From contig NZ_JACHJW010000001.1 in NCBI RefSeq assembly GCF_014203835.1, positions 1,984,001-2,048,000 of the forward strand: a DNA stretch of 64,000 nucleotides, read 5' to 3'. Within the stretch, counting starts at the first letter, position 1. Every line of letters begins with the position of its first letter. The notes under the pieces were generated by a model. The model was not told the DNA's origin, made no database searches, and was given only the letters and a program-made list of their open reading frames with translations. The DNA is from Micromonospora polyrhachis (GTDB lineage Bacteria > Actinomycetota > Actinomycetes > Mycobacteriales > Micromonosporaceae). A program made the position numbers and the translations under genes. Shown in pieces: positions 55,594 through 64,000 of the stretch.

Positions 55594-57569
55594 TTTGTGA
55601 ACATCTGTTGCTGCTCCACGGGCTGTTGCGAAATGAAGTTGGGGGCGGTTGATCTCCTTTTTGTGCATATTTAGATAGAATGGTGGTATGGCAAAGGGGT
55701 ACCGACCCGTTGATCGTGATCAACAGTTTCTGATGCCGCCGGATATGCGGCAGTGGCTGCGGGCTGATCATCCGGTGTGGGTGCTGATCGAGGCGGTGCG
55801 GCTGTTGGACACCACGCAGATACATGCCCGGTGTCGCACGGGTGGGGTGGGTCGGGCGGGCTTCGACCCGGACATGATGCTGACATTGTTGTTCTATGCC
55901 TACGCGCGGGGGATCCGCTCGTCACGGCGGATTGAGCGGCTGTGCTGGGAGGACGTGGGGTTCCGGGTGATCTGCGCGCAGGACGTGCCGGATCACACGA
56001 CGATCTGGCGGTTCGCTGACATGGCCCCGCAGTTGGTGGAGAACTTGTTCGCCGAGGTGCTGCTGCTGTGCGCGAAGGCGGGGATGGGGCGGCTGGAGAC
56101 GATCACGCTGGATGGGATGAAGATCGGCGCGAACGCGTCGATGAAGGCCAACCGCAGCGAGGAACGGATTCGCGCCGAGTTGGCCGAGGTGGCCGCCGAG
56201 GCGGTGGCCGAGCACCGGGCCACGGACACGGCCGAGGATGCGCTGTTCGGCGGCGCCTGCGGCGGTGACCAGCTGCCCGAGGAGTTGGCCGATGAGCGCT
56301 GTCGTGGGCCGCGGCTGCGGCGGGCATTGGCCGAGCTGGAGGCCGAGCGGACCGCCGGACAGGCCGAGGCTGGGGCTAAGGCGGATCAGTATCTGCAGCG
56401 TCAACGTCGCGGTGAGCGTATCCGCGGTAACGTGCCGGTCAACGCGGAGGTTGCCTCGGCCAGGCTACGGCTGGAACAGGCCATCGCCGCTCGGCAAGCC
56501 ACGATCGCCGAGTGGGAGCAGCGCAACGCCGACAAGATCGCCGCGACGGGTAGCGGGCTGGTCGGTGCGCGGCCCCGCCCGGTCGATGAACACTTCGCGG
56601 TCGTGCGGGCGCGTACGTGGTTGGACAAGGCGCTGGCGCGGGCGGCCGAGCGGGAACGCCAGGTGGCCGATCAACGGCCGCGGGTGCGTAACGTCACCGA
56701 CCCGGACAGTCGGCTCATGCCGACCAAGTCCGGGTTCATCCAGGGCTACAACCCGCAAAACGTGGTCTCGGCCGACCATCTGATCATCGCCACCGAACTG
56801 ACCCAGGACACCGGTGATGTTGAACAGGCAAAGCCGATGATGGCCGCCGCCGAAGACGCCGCCAACCTCATCACCGGTGCCCATCGCGACCAGGCCGAAG
56901 CAGCGCAACTGACCTGCACCTGCCCACCAAAAGACAGCCAGGACTCACCGCCAACACCAACCGCCTCGCCGGCCACCGGTGCGACCCGCCGATCCTGTCC
57001 GCGCCACCCGAACGGGATCGGCACAATGGTCATGGACGCCGGCTACCTGTCCGAGGAGAATCTCACCGCCGCCGGACCCGACCGGCTCATCGCCACCGGC
57101 AAAAGCCACGACGTGGAGAAATCGGCCCGTACCCAACCCGCCGACCCGCCACCGGATCCCGACCAGCCCCACCACACCGATCCGGTCCAGCAGATGGCCC
57201 AGCGGTTACGCACCCCCGAAGGCATCGCCACCTACCGCCAACGCGGACACATCGCCGAGACCCCCCACGGCCACATCAAACACAACACAGGCATCCGCAC
57301 CCTCACCCGCCGCGGTCTGGACCGTGCTACCGCCGAATGGAAGTTCATCTGCGCCACCTACAACATCAACCGGCTGGTACACACCCTCCGCACCACCGGC
57401 CATCTCCTACCCGGCAAGGCATAGCGCAGCCAGTCCACGAACCACCCCAACCCGCCGGCCACACCCCACAGGCCCCAACAACATCAAACCCCGAATACCA
57501 CCAGCACCCGCTAACACCCCCCAACTTCATTTCGCAACAGCCCGTGGAGCAGCAACAAACGTTCACAAA
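55594..57569 (+). mobile_element. IS1182-family insertion sequence
   Basis: 1,976-bp element bounded by 52-bp terminal inverted repeats (55594-55645 and 57518-57569) that match at 50 of 52 positions and begin TTTGTGAAC. It contains one transposase gene. No target-site duplication is evident. The high arm identity and the intact transposase suggest recent insertion. The left end lies 13 bp from a hairpin. Confidence 0.92.
55688..57424 (+). CDS. IS1182-family transposase
   Basis: 578-residue DDE transposase. It begins FLMPPDMRQWLRADHPVW, has the IS1182 core (FDPDMMLTLLFYAYARGIRSSRRIERLCWEDVGFRVI, DHTTIWRFADM, LDGMKIGANAS), and ends TAEWKFICATYNINRLV. A long central region (170-430) is helical and Ala/Arg-rich. 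It is complete, with no internal stop. The ATG lies 43 bp inside the left inverted repeat. Confidence 0.93.
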   Translation: MAKGYRPVDRDQQFLMPPDMRQWLRADHPVWVLIEAVRLLDTTQIHARCRTGGVGRAGFDPDMMLTLLFYAYARGIRSSRRIERLCWEDVGFRVICAQDVPDHTTIWRFADMAPQLVENLFAEVLLLCAKAGMGRLETITLDGMKIGANASMKANRSEERIRAELAEVAAEAVAEHRATDTAEDALFGGACGGDQLPEELADERCRGPRLRRALAELEAERTAGQAEAGAKADQYLQRQRRGERIRGNVPVNAEVASARLRLEQAIAARQATIAEWEQRNADKIAATGSGLVGARPRPVDEHFAVVRARTWLDKALARAAERERQVADQRPRVRNVTDPDSRLMPTKSGFIQGYNPQNVVSADHLIIATELTQDTGDVEQAKPMMAAAEDAANLITGAHRDQAEAAQLTCTCPPKDSQDSPPTPTASPATGATRRSCPRHPNGIGTMVMDAGYLSEENLTAAGPDRLIATGKSHDVEKSARTQPADPPPDPDQPHHTDPVQQMAQRLRTPEGIATYRQRGHIAETPHGHIKHNTGIRTLTRRGLDRATAEWKFICATYNINRLVHTLRTTGHLLPGKA

Positions 57570-57613
57570 CCCCGGCCATCATGACCGCCGACCAGCTCGA
57601 CCGGACCAGTTGA

Positions 57614-58000
57614 AGCGTCCTGGCCAACGAAGGTCGCGCCACCAGCTTCGGCCCGACCAACGTACGACTACACCAGGCCGCCGCGCTGGTGGTGCTGGGC
57701 CAGCCTGATCGGGCGGTGGAGGTGGGACGGCAGATTCCGGCCGACGTACTTTGCGCCCTTCCCGCCGAACGGCGAGCGAACCATCATCTCACCCTGGCGA
57801 TGGCGCACGCCCAGCTCGGAGCAATGGCCGAGGCCGGGACGTGTCTGGTGGAGGGTGATCGGCTGGCACCGGGAGAGATCCGGCACCGTCCGGTCGCCCG
57901 AGATGTCCTGCGTGATGTGCTACGTGGCCTACCTGGCACGCCACCGCCGCCGGTCGCTGCGCTCGCACGAACCTGGGAGCCGGACTGTGACGCCTTCCGA
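57614..58000 (+). pseudogene. C-terminal remnant of an XRE/TPR transcriptional regulator
   Basis: The frame encodes TSFGPTNVRLHQAAALVVLG, then ALPAERRANHHLTLAMAHAQLGAMAEAGTCL and APGEIRHRPVARDVLRDVL. This is the TPR-like C-terminal part of the many XRE-type regulators in actinomycetes. The N-terminal helix-turn-helix half is missing: an in-frame stop lies at about 57611 and the IS begins just before it. The original stop also seems lost, since the frame runs on into endonuclease V DNA. The matching N-terminal half is not on the other side of the IS, so sequence has been deleted. Confidence 0.7.
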
Positions 58001-58007
58001 CACGTAC

Positions 58008-58064
58008 CTCTGTGCCGCCTCCCGGGACGGCCGGGACTCTGTGCCGCCTCCCGGGACGGCCGGG
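58008..58064. repeat. 28-bp tandem duplication downstream of endonuclease V
   Basis: ctctgtgccgcctcccggga plus the next eight bases occurs at 58008-58035 and 58037-58064, ending 4 bp from the endonuclease V stop. Confidence 0.85.
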
Positions 58065-58067
58065 CTG

Positions 58068-58802
58068 TCAGTCCAGGCCGTCGACGATCCGCGCGGCCAA
58101 CGCCGTCCGGCACAGCTGGTCGGCCTGCCGGGTCGTCTCGGGCAGCCGGTACCTCGGGCTCGACGCCAGCACCCGCGCGCAGGCGTTGTCCAGGTCCATC
58201 CGGTGTCCCACCGAGACGAAGACCGGCTTCACCCCGTCCTGAGTGCGCAGCACCCGGCCGACCGTCTCGGGACCGTCCCGCAGTGGCGACCAGGATCCCC
58301 GCTGTTCGGCGGGGGCATCCCACTGGCCGACCAGCGGCGTCTTGCCCACCCCGATCGCCGGCAGACCGGTCAGCACCCCCAGATGGCAGGCCAGCCCAAA
58401 CCGACGTGGATGGGCGAACCCATGCCCGTCGCAGACCAGCAGGTCGGGCTGGGTGGTGAGCCGATCCAACGCCTCCAGCAGGGTGGGCAGCTCGCGGAAG
58501 GCGAACAGACCGGGTACGTAGTCGAAGGCGACCCGCCCGGCGACCACTGCCGAGTCGACCACGGCCAGCGTCCGCGCGTCCAGGACGACCACGGCCGCGA
58601 CGAGCCGCTGCCCGTCCTCGGCGTACGCCACGTCGAGCCCGGCCACCCTCCGGGGTGTGGTGGGTCCGGGTCCGACCAGATCAACCAGGGGACGCAACCG
58701 ATCCTGTACGGCCTCCGCCTCGGCCACCGTACGTGGATTGGCCATCAGTCGGCGCGGAGTGCGCTGCCGATCTTCCGGTTCGTCCACCGTCAACTCCGTC
58801 AC
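58068..58802 (-). CDS. nfi: Endonuclease V (deoxyinosine-specific)
   Basis: 244-residue repair endonuclease cutting near deaminated purines. Motifs are AGLDVAYAED (first Asp), FDYVPGLFAFRELP (Glu), LLVCDGHGFAHPRRFGLACHLG (second Asp), and GVGKTPLVG (Lys). The GTG at 58802 has GGAGG 5 nt upstream and is preferred to the downstream ATG at 58745, which has none. It is divergent from the deaminase-SUKH gene across a repeat-rich spacer. Confidence 0.93.
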   Translation of the reverse strand: MTELTVDEPEDRQRTPRRLMANPRTVAEAEAVQDRLRPLVDLVGPGPTTPRRVAGLDVAYAEDGQRLVAAVVVLDARTLAVVDSAVVAGRVAFDYVPGLFAFRELPTLLEALDRLTTQPDLLVCDGHGFAHPRRFGLACHLGVLTGLPAIGVGKTPLVGQWDAPAEQRGSWSPLRDGPETVGRVLRTQDGVKPVFVSVGHRMDLDNACARVLASSPRYRLPETTRQADQLCRTALAARIVDGLD

Positions 58803-58875
58803 GACAGCCTCCACTCCCTCGCCGGTGTCGCCTGACCCGCCCACTCGGACGGTAGGACCCGTGGGTTCCGGCATT

Positions 58876-58941
58876 CTGCCCGACCCCGTACCGAACGCTG
58901 CCCGACCCCGTACCGGACGCTGCCCGACCCCGTACCGGACG
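58876..58941. repeat. 22-bp tandem repeat in the nfi/deaminase spacer
   Basis: Three units of ctgcccgaccccgtaccggacg (the first with one change) plus a partial fourth lie in the intergenic region between two divergent genes. They could be operator arrays or simple slippage products. Confidence 0.85.
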
Positions 58942-59079
58942 CTGCCCAGCCCACCGCACGGCCCCGTGACCGCACCCGAAGTGGGGTAGTTTCGGCGCCG
59001 GTGGGGGTGTGACACATGACGGCAGTGACCAACAGTCGCCAGCAGAAGCCGGCTGGGCAGGGAACGGGGAGACTTGCAC

Positions 59080-60042
59080 ATGATCAGCCAGCAGGAGGCC
59101 GAATGGACTCCCGGTACCGCTGTCGGTGCACCGACAGCGCCGGGCACCATCGCGTACCTGACGGTCCAACACGAGCTGCACATCGCCCACAGCGTCAAGG
59201 GTGATCCGGTCTTCCACCACCATCGGTTGGTCCGCGAACACCTCGCCGGGCGGCCGACCGGTCATCTCGTCCGAGGTGGTGAGCGGCACGCGGAGCTGGT
59301 CGTACTCTCCGACGTGCTGCACGAGTACGACCGGCGCCAGACGGTCAGCGGACAACCGGTGCTGACTCTGGAAGCAGCTCAGGAACTCTTCGGCACCGCC
59401 CAGCTGGACGTGGTCCGGACCCGTGAGCCGGGTGACCCGTTCGGCGGTATCGTCGAGCGACCGTGCGCCTCCTGCCTCACCGCGTTGATCCACTTCGGCG
59501 TACTGCCCTGGTCGGAACTGGCCTTCACCGAACAGTGGCGACCCGCACCCCAGCCGGTACCGCATCCGCACCGATTTCCGGCCGAGGTCGCCGACGCCCT
59601 GGTGGACGCGGGCTGGCGGCCGAGCCGTACCGACCCGGCGACGGCGAGCGACATCATCGACCGGGTCTGCGCGGTGGCCGGCCGACGCCATCGACGTGAG
59701 GTCTTCCCGGCCGCCGAACGGACCCTGCGGGCGTTCCCGGGGCTGATCTGCGGGCGGCGGGGCCCGGGTGAGCAGGTGTGGATCAGCCGGTTCGAGATCG
59801 ACCCGGTGGCCGTGGCGCACAGCGTCGACACCCTGGCCGAGTTCGCGGCGATCATCGGCGTACGACTGTTTCCGATCGGCACCGAGGGTGGGGAGAGCAT
59901 CCTCGCCGTGGACGAGCACGGGCGGATCTTCGCCCTGGACCAGGCGGGCGAGTGGTTCCTCGGGGCCGACGTCGACGAGGCGCTGACGAATCTGCTCCTC
60001 GGCCGAGCACCGGTCCGGGTACGCGACGACGGCTCCTGGTGA
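59080..60042 (+). CDS. Fusion of a deaminase-like domain and a SUKH-3 domain
   Basis: 320 residues. The N-terminal domain has the zinc-deaminase pair HAE (70-72) and PCASC (128-132) in the order and spacing of toxin-associated deaminases of the YwqJ type. The C-terminal domain (about 165-310: FPAEVADALVDAGWRPSR, WISRFEIDPVAVAHSVDTLAEFAAIIGVRLFPIG, DEHGRIFALDQAGEWFLG) is a SUKH-3 module, a family that usually supplies immunity proteins. No secretion signal is seen. It is either a cytoplasmic enzyme with its own inhibitor domain or a domesticated immunity protein. The ATG at 59080 follows GGGGAGA. Domain names are from family knowledge. Confidence 0.8.
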   Translation: MISQQEAEWTPGTAVGAPTAPGTIAYLTVQHELHIAHSVKGDPVFHHHRLVREHLAGRPTGHLVRGGERHAELVVLSDVLHEYDRRQTVSGQPVLTLEAAQELFGTAQLDVVRTREPGDPFGGIVERPCASCLTALIHFGVLPWSELAFTEQWRPAPQPVPHPHRFPAEVADALVDAGWRPSRTDPATASDIIDRVCAVAGRRHRREVFPAAERTLRAFPGLICGRRGPGEQVWISRFEIDPVAVAHSVDTLAEFAAIIGVRLFPIGTEGGESILAVDEHGRIFALDQAGEWFLGADVDEALTNLLLGRAPVRVRDDGSW

Positions 60043-60050
60043 GGTGTTCC

Positions 60051-61490
60051 CTACACCTCGATGCCGGTGAGGACCAGGACGCGGGGTTCGGTGTAGTCGT
60101 CCATGGCACTGCGCAGACCCTCGCGGCCGACGCCGCTGCCCTTCACCCCGCCGTACGGCATCTGTTCGGCCCGGAACGACGGCACGTCCCCGACGATCAC
60201 GCCACCGACCTGGAGAGTGCGGTGCGCGGCGAACGCGGTGGTGATGTCGTGGGTGAAGACTCCCGCCTGGAGTCCGTACGCCGAGTCGTTGATCGCGGCG
60301 AAGCCGGCGGCGTCGTCGGCGACCGGCTCGACGACCAGGACCGGCCCGAAGACCTCGTCGCTTGCCACCTTCGCCCCGGCCGGCACGTCGGTGAGCACGG
60401 TGGGTGGGTAGCTGGCCCCCTCCCGCCGGCCGCCCACCAGGATGTGCGCTCCCGCCGTCACCGCCTCGTCCACCCACTGCTCCACCCGCCGGGCGGCGGC
60501 CTCGTCGATCAGCGGCCCGACGTCGGTCGTCTCGTCGAACGGGTCACCGATCCGTTGCGCCCGTACAGCGCTGACCAAGCGGGGCAGGAACCCGTCGTAG
60601 AGCCACTCGTGCACGTAGACCCGCTGCACGGCGATACAGCTCTGCCCGGCCTGGTAGTTGGCGAAGGTGGCGATCCGCTCGGCGGCCCGGTTGAGGTCCT
60701 CGTCGGAGGCCCAGTCGGCACAGATCAGGGTGGCGGCGTTACCGCCGAGTTCGAGCGTGACGTGCTTGTCCGGCACGGACCGGCGGATGCTCGCCCCGAC
60801 CGGTCCCGAACCGGTGAAGGACACCACCGGCAGCCGGGGGTCCTGGACCAGTTCGGCGCTCCGGTCGTTGGTCATCGGCAGCACCGAGAACATGCCGGCC
60901 GGCAGCTCGGTCTCGGCCAGGATCTCGCCGAGCAGCAGGGCGGTCAGCGGGGTGGCCGGGGCCGGCTTGACCACGATCGGCGCACCGACCGCCAGCGCGG
61001 GGGCCACCTTGTGGGCCACCAGGTTGAGCGGAAAGTTGAACGGGGCGATGCCCAGCACCGGCCCTCGGGGCACCCGGCGGATCAGGGCGAGCCGGCCGAG
61101 CGCGGTGGGGTCGGTGTCGAGTCGCTGCAACTCGCCGGAGTAGCGCCGGGCCTCCTCGGCCGCCCAACGGAACGTGGAGACGCCCCGGGCCACCTCCGCC
61201 CGGGCCCATTTGAGCGGCTTGCCGTTCTCGCCGGTGATCAGTTGGGCGATCTCCTCGGCCCGCTCGGCCAACCGGCGCGACACGTGGTCCAGCGCCGTCG
61301 CCCGGATCTGTGCCGGCAGCGCGGCGGCCTCGTCGGTTACCGCCACGGCGGCGGCCACGGCCTGCTCCACTTGCTCCGGGCGGGCGTTCGTGGTCCGACC
61401 GACCACCCGAGCGTCGTACGGGTTCCGAATGGTCACCACGTCGTCGCCGTCGGCCGCCCGACCCGCCACCCAGAACGAAACCTGCTCCAC
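60051..61490 (-). CDS. NAD(P)-dependent aldehyde dehydrogenase
   Basis: 479-residue ALDH. The catalytic Cys is in YQAGQSCIAVQR, the general-base Glu in VTLELGGNAA, the cofactor loop in SFTGSGPVGASIRR, and PFNFPLNLVAHKVAPALAVG and SDEVFGPVL are present. It is closest in pattern to lactaldehyde / phosphonoacetaldehyde-type enzymes, but no partner gene gives the substrate. It is convergent with the deaminase-SUKH gene with 8 bp between stops. Confidence 0.93.
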   Translation of the reverse strand: MEQVSFWVAGRAADGDDVVTIRNPYDARVVGRTTNARPEQVEQAVAAAVAVTDEAAALPAQIRATALDHVSRRLAERAEEIAQLITGENGKPLKWARAEVARGVSTFRWAAEEARRYSGELQRLDTDPTALGRLALIRRVPRGPVLGIAPFNFPLNLVAHKVAPALAVGAPIVVKPAPATPLTALLLGEILAETELPAGMFSVLPMTNDRSAELVQDPRLPVVSFTGSGPVGASIRRSVPDKHVTLELGGNAATLICADWASDEDLNRAAERIATFANYQAGQSCIAVQRVYVHEWLYDGFLPRLVSAVRAQRIGDPFDETTDVGPLIDEAAARRVEQWVDEAVTAGAHILVGGRREGASYPPTVLTDVPAGAKVASDEVFGPVLVVEPVADDAAGFAAINDSAYGLQAGVFTHDITTAFAAHRTLQVGGVIVGDVPSFRAEQMPYGGVKGSGVGREGLRSAMDDYTEPRVLVLTGIEV

Positions 61491-61535
61491 GTCCGCAGCC
61501 TAGTCCGGCCCGGGGTCACGATTGTCCGGTCGTGC

Positions 61536-62252
61536 TCAACCGGTGGGCTGGGACACCTCGACCCTGGCGTACTCGGTGGCCGGCCAGCTCGGCACGCCTT
61601 CGGGGAGGTCCAGCGCCCGCCAGAGCGCGACGGTCTGGCTGTCCGTGGCGACCCGTCCCTCGGACTCCTGGAGGTATTCGGTGAGGAACGCCCGCAGCCG
61701 CGACGGATCCACGGTGTCCCCGCCACCCGTGCCGGCGAACTCCGGGTCGGCCCAGAGCGCCAGCAGCAGCATGCCGGGCACCCGCGCCAGCCCGGGGGCG
61801 AGTGCCGGTTGGAAGTACGGCAGGGCCAGCACCCGGGCCCCGTGACGGCCGTAGAACCGCAGCCGCGCCACCGGATCACCGTGCGCGTGGTTACCGGCAT
61901 GGTGGCCCGGGTGTTCCACCTCGGCCAGGATCAGGCAGGGCTGGTAGCGCTCCCGCCACCGCTCGACCAGGGTGGTCAGCAGTCGGGTACCGATTCCGGT
62001 CCCGCGACCAGCGGGGGTGACCGCCAGATAGCTCAACAGCATCACCCGGGTTGCCCGTGACCAGTCGCCGACGGCGGCACCGAGGATCTGGCCGTCGTCG
62101 GCCAGCACCGCCGAGACCTGGGTCGTCCCGCTGGCCACCCCGCGCCGTAGGCCCTCTAGCGACACCAGTTCATCCGGCGGGAACGCCGGCTCCAGCACCT
62201 CGGTGTAGATCCGGCTCAGGGTCTGTCCAGCTATGGCATCGACTATCCTCAC
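61536..62252 (-). CDS. GNAT-family N-acetyltransferase
   Basis: 238-residue acetyltransferase. The core is VMLLSYLAVTPAGRGTGIGTRLLTTLVERW with the acetyl-CoA loop GRGTGIG, followed by LILAEVEHPG and RLRFYGRHGARVLALPYFQPAL. The C-terminal 60 residues are an added helical region. The ATG overlaps the upstream membrane-protein stop by 4 bp, indicating coupling. The substrate is unknown. Confidence 0.9.
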   Translation of the reverse strand: MRIVDAIAGQTLSRIYTEVLEPAFPPDELVSLEGLRRGVASGTTQVSAVLADDGQILGAAVGDWSRATRVMLLSYLAVTPAGRGTGIGTRLLTTLVERWRERYQPCLILAEVEHPGHHAGNHAHGDPVARLRFYGRHGARVLALPYFQPALAPGLARVPGMLLLALWADPEFAGTGGGDTVDPSRLRAFLTEYLQESEGRVATDSQTVALWRALDLPEGVPSWPATEYARVEVSQPTG

Positions 62253-64000
62253 TTTAATTTCCCCTCCATGACCGATCCGCCCATCGGGGCTCGACGTCGC
62301 TGCCGCTTCTCCAGCACGCGAACGACGCTGTCCGGGTGCAACCGGTGCAGGATCCAGCCCACTACTCCGGCGGTCAGCAGCACCGTCATGACCAGGGCCA
62401 TGGCGGCAAGCTGCCGCAGATCGTACCCAGCCTGAACGATCTGCATCAGACCCGAGAGGCCGACCGCGGCGATACCGCCCAGCAGCGCGTCGTTGCGGCG
62501 CTGGTTGGCCCGGTCCCGCCGTTCCTGCCGGGCCGCTGCCTCCTTCTCCCGCAGCACCCGGTCCCGTTCCTCCTGCGCCAGCCGCTCCCGCTCGACCTGC
62601 GCCAGCCGGGCCTGCTCCTCCCGGCCCGCTCGGGCCAGGGCGTCGTTGCGTTCCTGCTGCCGGCGCACGGAGGCGTCCACCAGGTCACCGATCCGATCGC
62701 CGAGCACCTTGTCAATCATGCCCTCGAACTCGCCCCGCAGGGTGTCGAACTTCGCCGCCGCGAGTAGCCGGTCGATGATCAGCCGTGCGACCGGCGAGGA
62801 CATCAGCGACGGCGAGGTGACGAACATCAGGCTGAGCCGGCTCGCCATGACGAACCGGTGCAGCCGGAGGTGCTGCGCCTCCAGGGCACCCTGCATCTCG
62901 ACCAGCTCCTGGGTGACCCGCTCGTACTCGGCCGACCGCAGGGCCGCCGGATCGGCCGCCGTCCCGCCCCGCTCCAGCCGTACGATCATGGCGGCCAGCT
63001 GGAACTGGAGGTGGTCGTAGTACTCGGCGATCTGGTCCTGCCAGCCGGCGAACATGCCCTCCAGCGCGGCCACGAACTCCGCCGCCTCCTGTACGGCGTT
63101 GACCGTGTATTCCGGGCTGGCCGGGATCACGATCAGGGTGCTGTTGCAGGTACGCAGCAGCAGGTCTCCGAGGAAGCCGGGCGCGTCCACGACGGGCAGT
63201 GCCGGCACGTCGACCGGATAGCGGAGCCACTCCGCCAGCGCACTGAACCCGTGCCGGACCGGATGGCACAGCGGCTGCGCCCCGACCGCCGTCGCCGTCT
63301 CCCGGGCGTCGGTCACCGGCGTGCGGCTGCCGTCGGAAGCCACCAGGGTGGCCCGGTCCACCTGGACCAGGACGTGGTACATGCCCGGTCGGCTGCTGTG
63401 TCGGACCTGCCGGCCGCTGTGCCGGGCCAACTCGGCCGACACGTCACCGGTCACCTCCGTGGCGAAGTCGGCGAGGCGCGACCAGGCGACGGTCCCCGCT
63501 GCGGCGGCGACGGGGCGCTCCGGCTCCGCGTCGTCGTCGACACACTCCGGCTCCGCCTCGCCCTCGACGCACTCCGGCGCCACGTCGTCGGAAACCGGTC
63601 GCAGCGGCGCGCCGAGGTGAACCAGGTCGCCGAACTCCGGCGCGACCCGCGCCATGGCGGCGTACACCTGCTGCGGTGTCACCTCGGACAGCTCGCACTC
63701 CAGCCGGAGGTAGTGGTTGCCGAGTTCCGACAGGCGCAGCTGAACGCTGAAGGTGGTTGGTTCCTGGTCCGGCCAGTCGGGGTCGGCCAGCTCGACGTCC
63801 GGCAGGGTCACCGCCATCCCCCGGTACTGCCGACCGAGTGGGTCGGAACCCTTCCACACGTCGTCGAGCGGGAGTTCCGCCGCCACCAGGGCATCCGGAT
63901 GGGTGGCGACATCCCAGCCGGCGATCCGCCACCGGTCCGCCGTCCGCCGAGCCACCTCGACCATCCGTACGGCGAACGGGGCCGAATCCTCAACCGGCCC
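62249..64000 (-). CDS. Coiled-coil membrane protein, truncated by the right window edge
   Basis: At least 583 residues. The frame is open through base 64000 (upstream codons read GPVEDSAPFAVRM...), so the start lies outside the window and the ATG at 63964 is internal. The large N-terminal soluble part contains an acidic Glu-Pro-Glu-Cys repeat near 63520-63590. A long helical region follows, with a coiled coil of Arg/Glu/Ala (QQERNDALARAGREEQARLA onward), then two TM helices near the C-terminus (IAAVGLSGLMQIVQAG and ALVMTVLLTAGVVGWIL). I recognise no family firmly. Some actinobacterial conflict-system membrane proteins have this layout, but I cannot assign it. It is coupled to the downstream GNAT gene. 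Confidence 0.7.
   Translation of the reverse strand, partial: GPVEDSAPFAVRMVEVARRTADRWRIAGWDVATHPDALVAAELPLDDVWKGSDPLGRQYRGMAVTLPDVELADPDWPDQEPTTFSVQLRLSELGNHYLRLECELSEVTPQQVYAAMARVAPEFGDLVHLGAPLRPVSDDVAPECVEGEAEPECVDDDAEPERPVAAAAGTVAWSRLADFATEVTGDVSAELARHSGRQVRHSSRPGMYHVLVQVDRATLVASDGSRTPVTDARETATAVGAQPLCHPVRHGFSALAEWLRYPVDVPALPVVDAPGFLGDLLLRTCNSTLIVIPASPEYTVNAVQEAAEFVAALEGMFAGWQDQIAEYYDHLQFQLAAMIVRLERGGTAADPAALRSAEYERVTQELVEMQGALEAQHLRLHRFVMASRLSLMFVTSPSLMSSPVARLIIDRLLAAAKFDTLRGEFEGMIDKVLGDRIGDLVDASVRRQQERNDALARAGREEQARLAQVERERLAQEERDRVLREKEAAARQERRDRANQRRNDALLGGIAAVGLSGLMQIVQAGYDLRQLAAMALVMTVLLTAGVVGWILHRLHPDSVVRVLEKRQRRRAPMGGSVMEGKLK

Noticed and set aside
59778-62060. 760-codon open frame on the plus strand
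   Set aside because: It is antisense to the aldehyde dehydrogenase and GNAT genes and overlaps the deaminase-SUKH gene in another frame; all three have clear family motifs.

Overview
The window is about 70% GC, nearly every gene uses GC-rich codons, and many starts are GTG. Gene content and order point to an actinomycete, most likely of the Micromonosporaceae (Micromonospora/Salinispora type; the genus is my inference). The block from about 33 to 53 kb has the same gene set and order as the Mycobacterium tuberculosis Rv3235-Rv3257c region: Rv3235-like protein, secA1, hpf, comF, lpqB, mtrB, mtrA, ahcY, manA, SIS protein, manB.

Left edge (1-2.2 kb): the end of a DISARM anti-phage operon, with the 3' part of drmB and all of drmC; the rest lies outside the window. 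At 2.3-7.4 kb, on the minus strand, is a System II cytochrome c maturation cluster: TPR protein, CcdA, ResB, CcsB and a TlpA/ResA-like thioredoxin. At 7.85-9.85 kb is nrfHA, a pentaheme ammonia-forming nitrite reductase with its tetraheme quinol dehydrogenase. A small degenerate receiver protein and a NarL-type two-component system follow (10.0-13.0 kb). Together these read as one respiratory nitrite-ammonification module with its own maturation and regulation. Two pairs of matching intergenic sites suggest co-regulation.

13-24.6 kb: miscellaneous metabolism and regulation. It holds an ArsR/SRPBCC/mycothiol-type operon, a frameshifted small membrane gene, an aminoglycoside-phosphotransferase-like protein, a FUSC transporter, two VOC proteins, an epoxide hydrolase, tRNA-Ala(GGC), YqgE, MTA phosphorylase, a benzoylformate-decarboxylase-like enzyme with altered active-site residues, and a lipoprotein. 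24.7-29.5 kb: the ribosome-rescue and division block, with ssrA (tmRNA), smpB, ftsX, ftsE, prfB and a PadR regulator. 29.9-33 kb: pruA and a membrane protein.

33-54 kb: the conserved actinobacterial core described above, plus a CDF transporter, a Trm112-like protein and a tandem-GNAT protein. 55-58 kb: an IS1182-type insertion sequence with 52-bp inverted repeats, flanked by decayed genes that include the C-terminal part of an XRE/TPR regulator. 58-64 kb: endonuclease V, a deaminase/SUKH-3 fusion protein, an aldehyde dehydrogenase, a GNAT enzyme, and a coiled-coil membrane protein that runs off the right edge.

A recurrent oddity is short tandem duplication at gene 3' ends, where the last codons and stop are copied into the spacer (mtnP, the 23.6-kb lipoprotein, the 33.1-kb hypothetical and lpqB; similar repeats abut smpB). 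Function calls rest on motifs read by eye; no database search was run.
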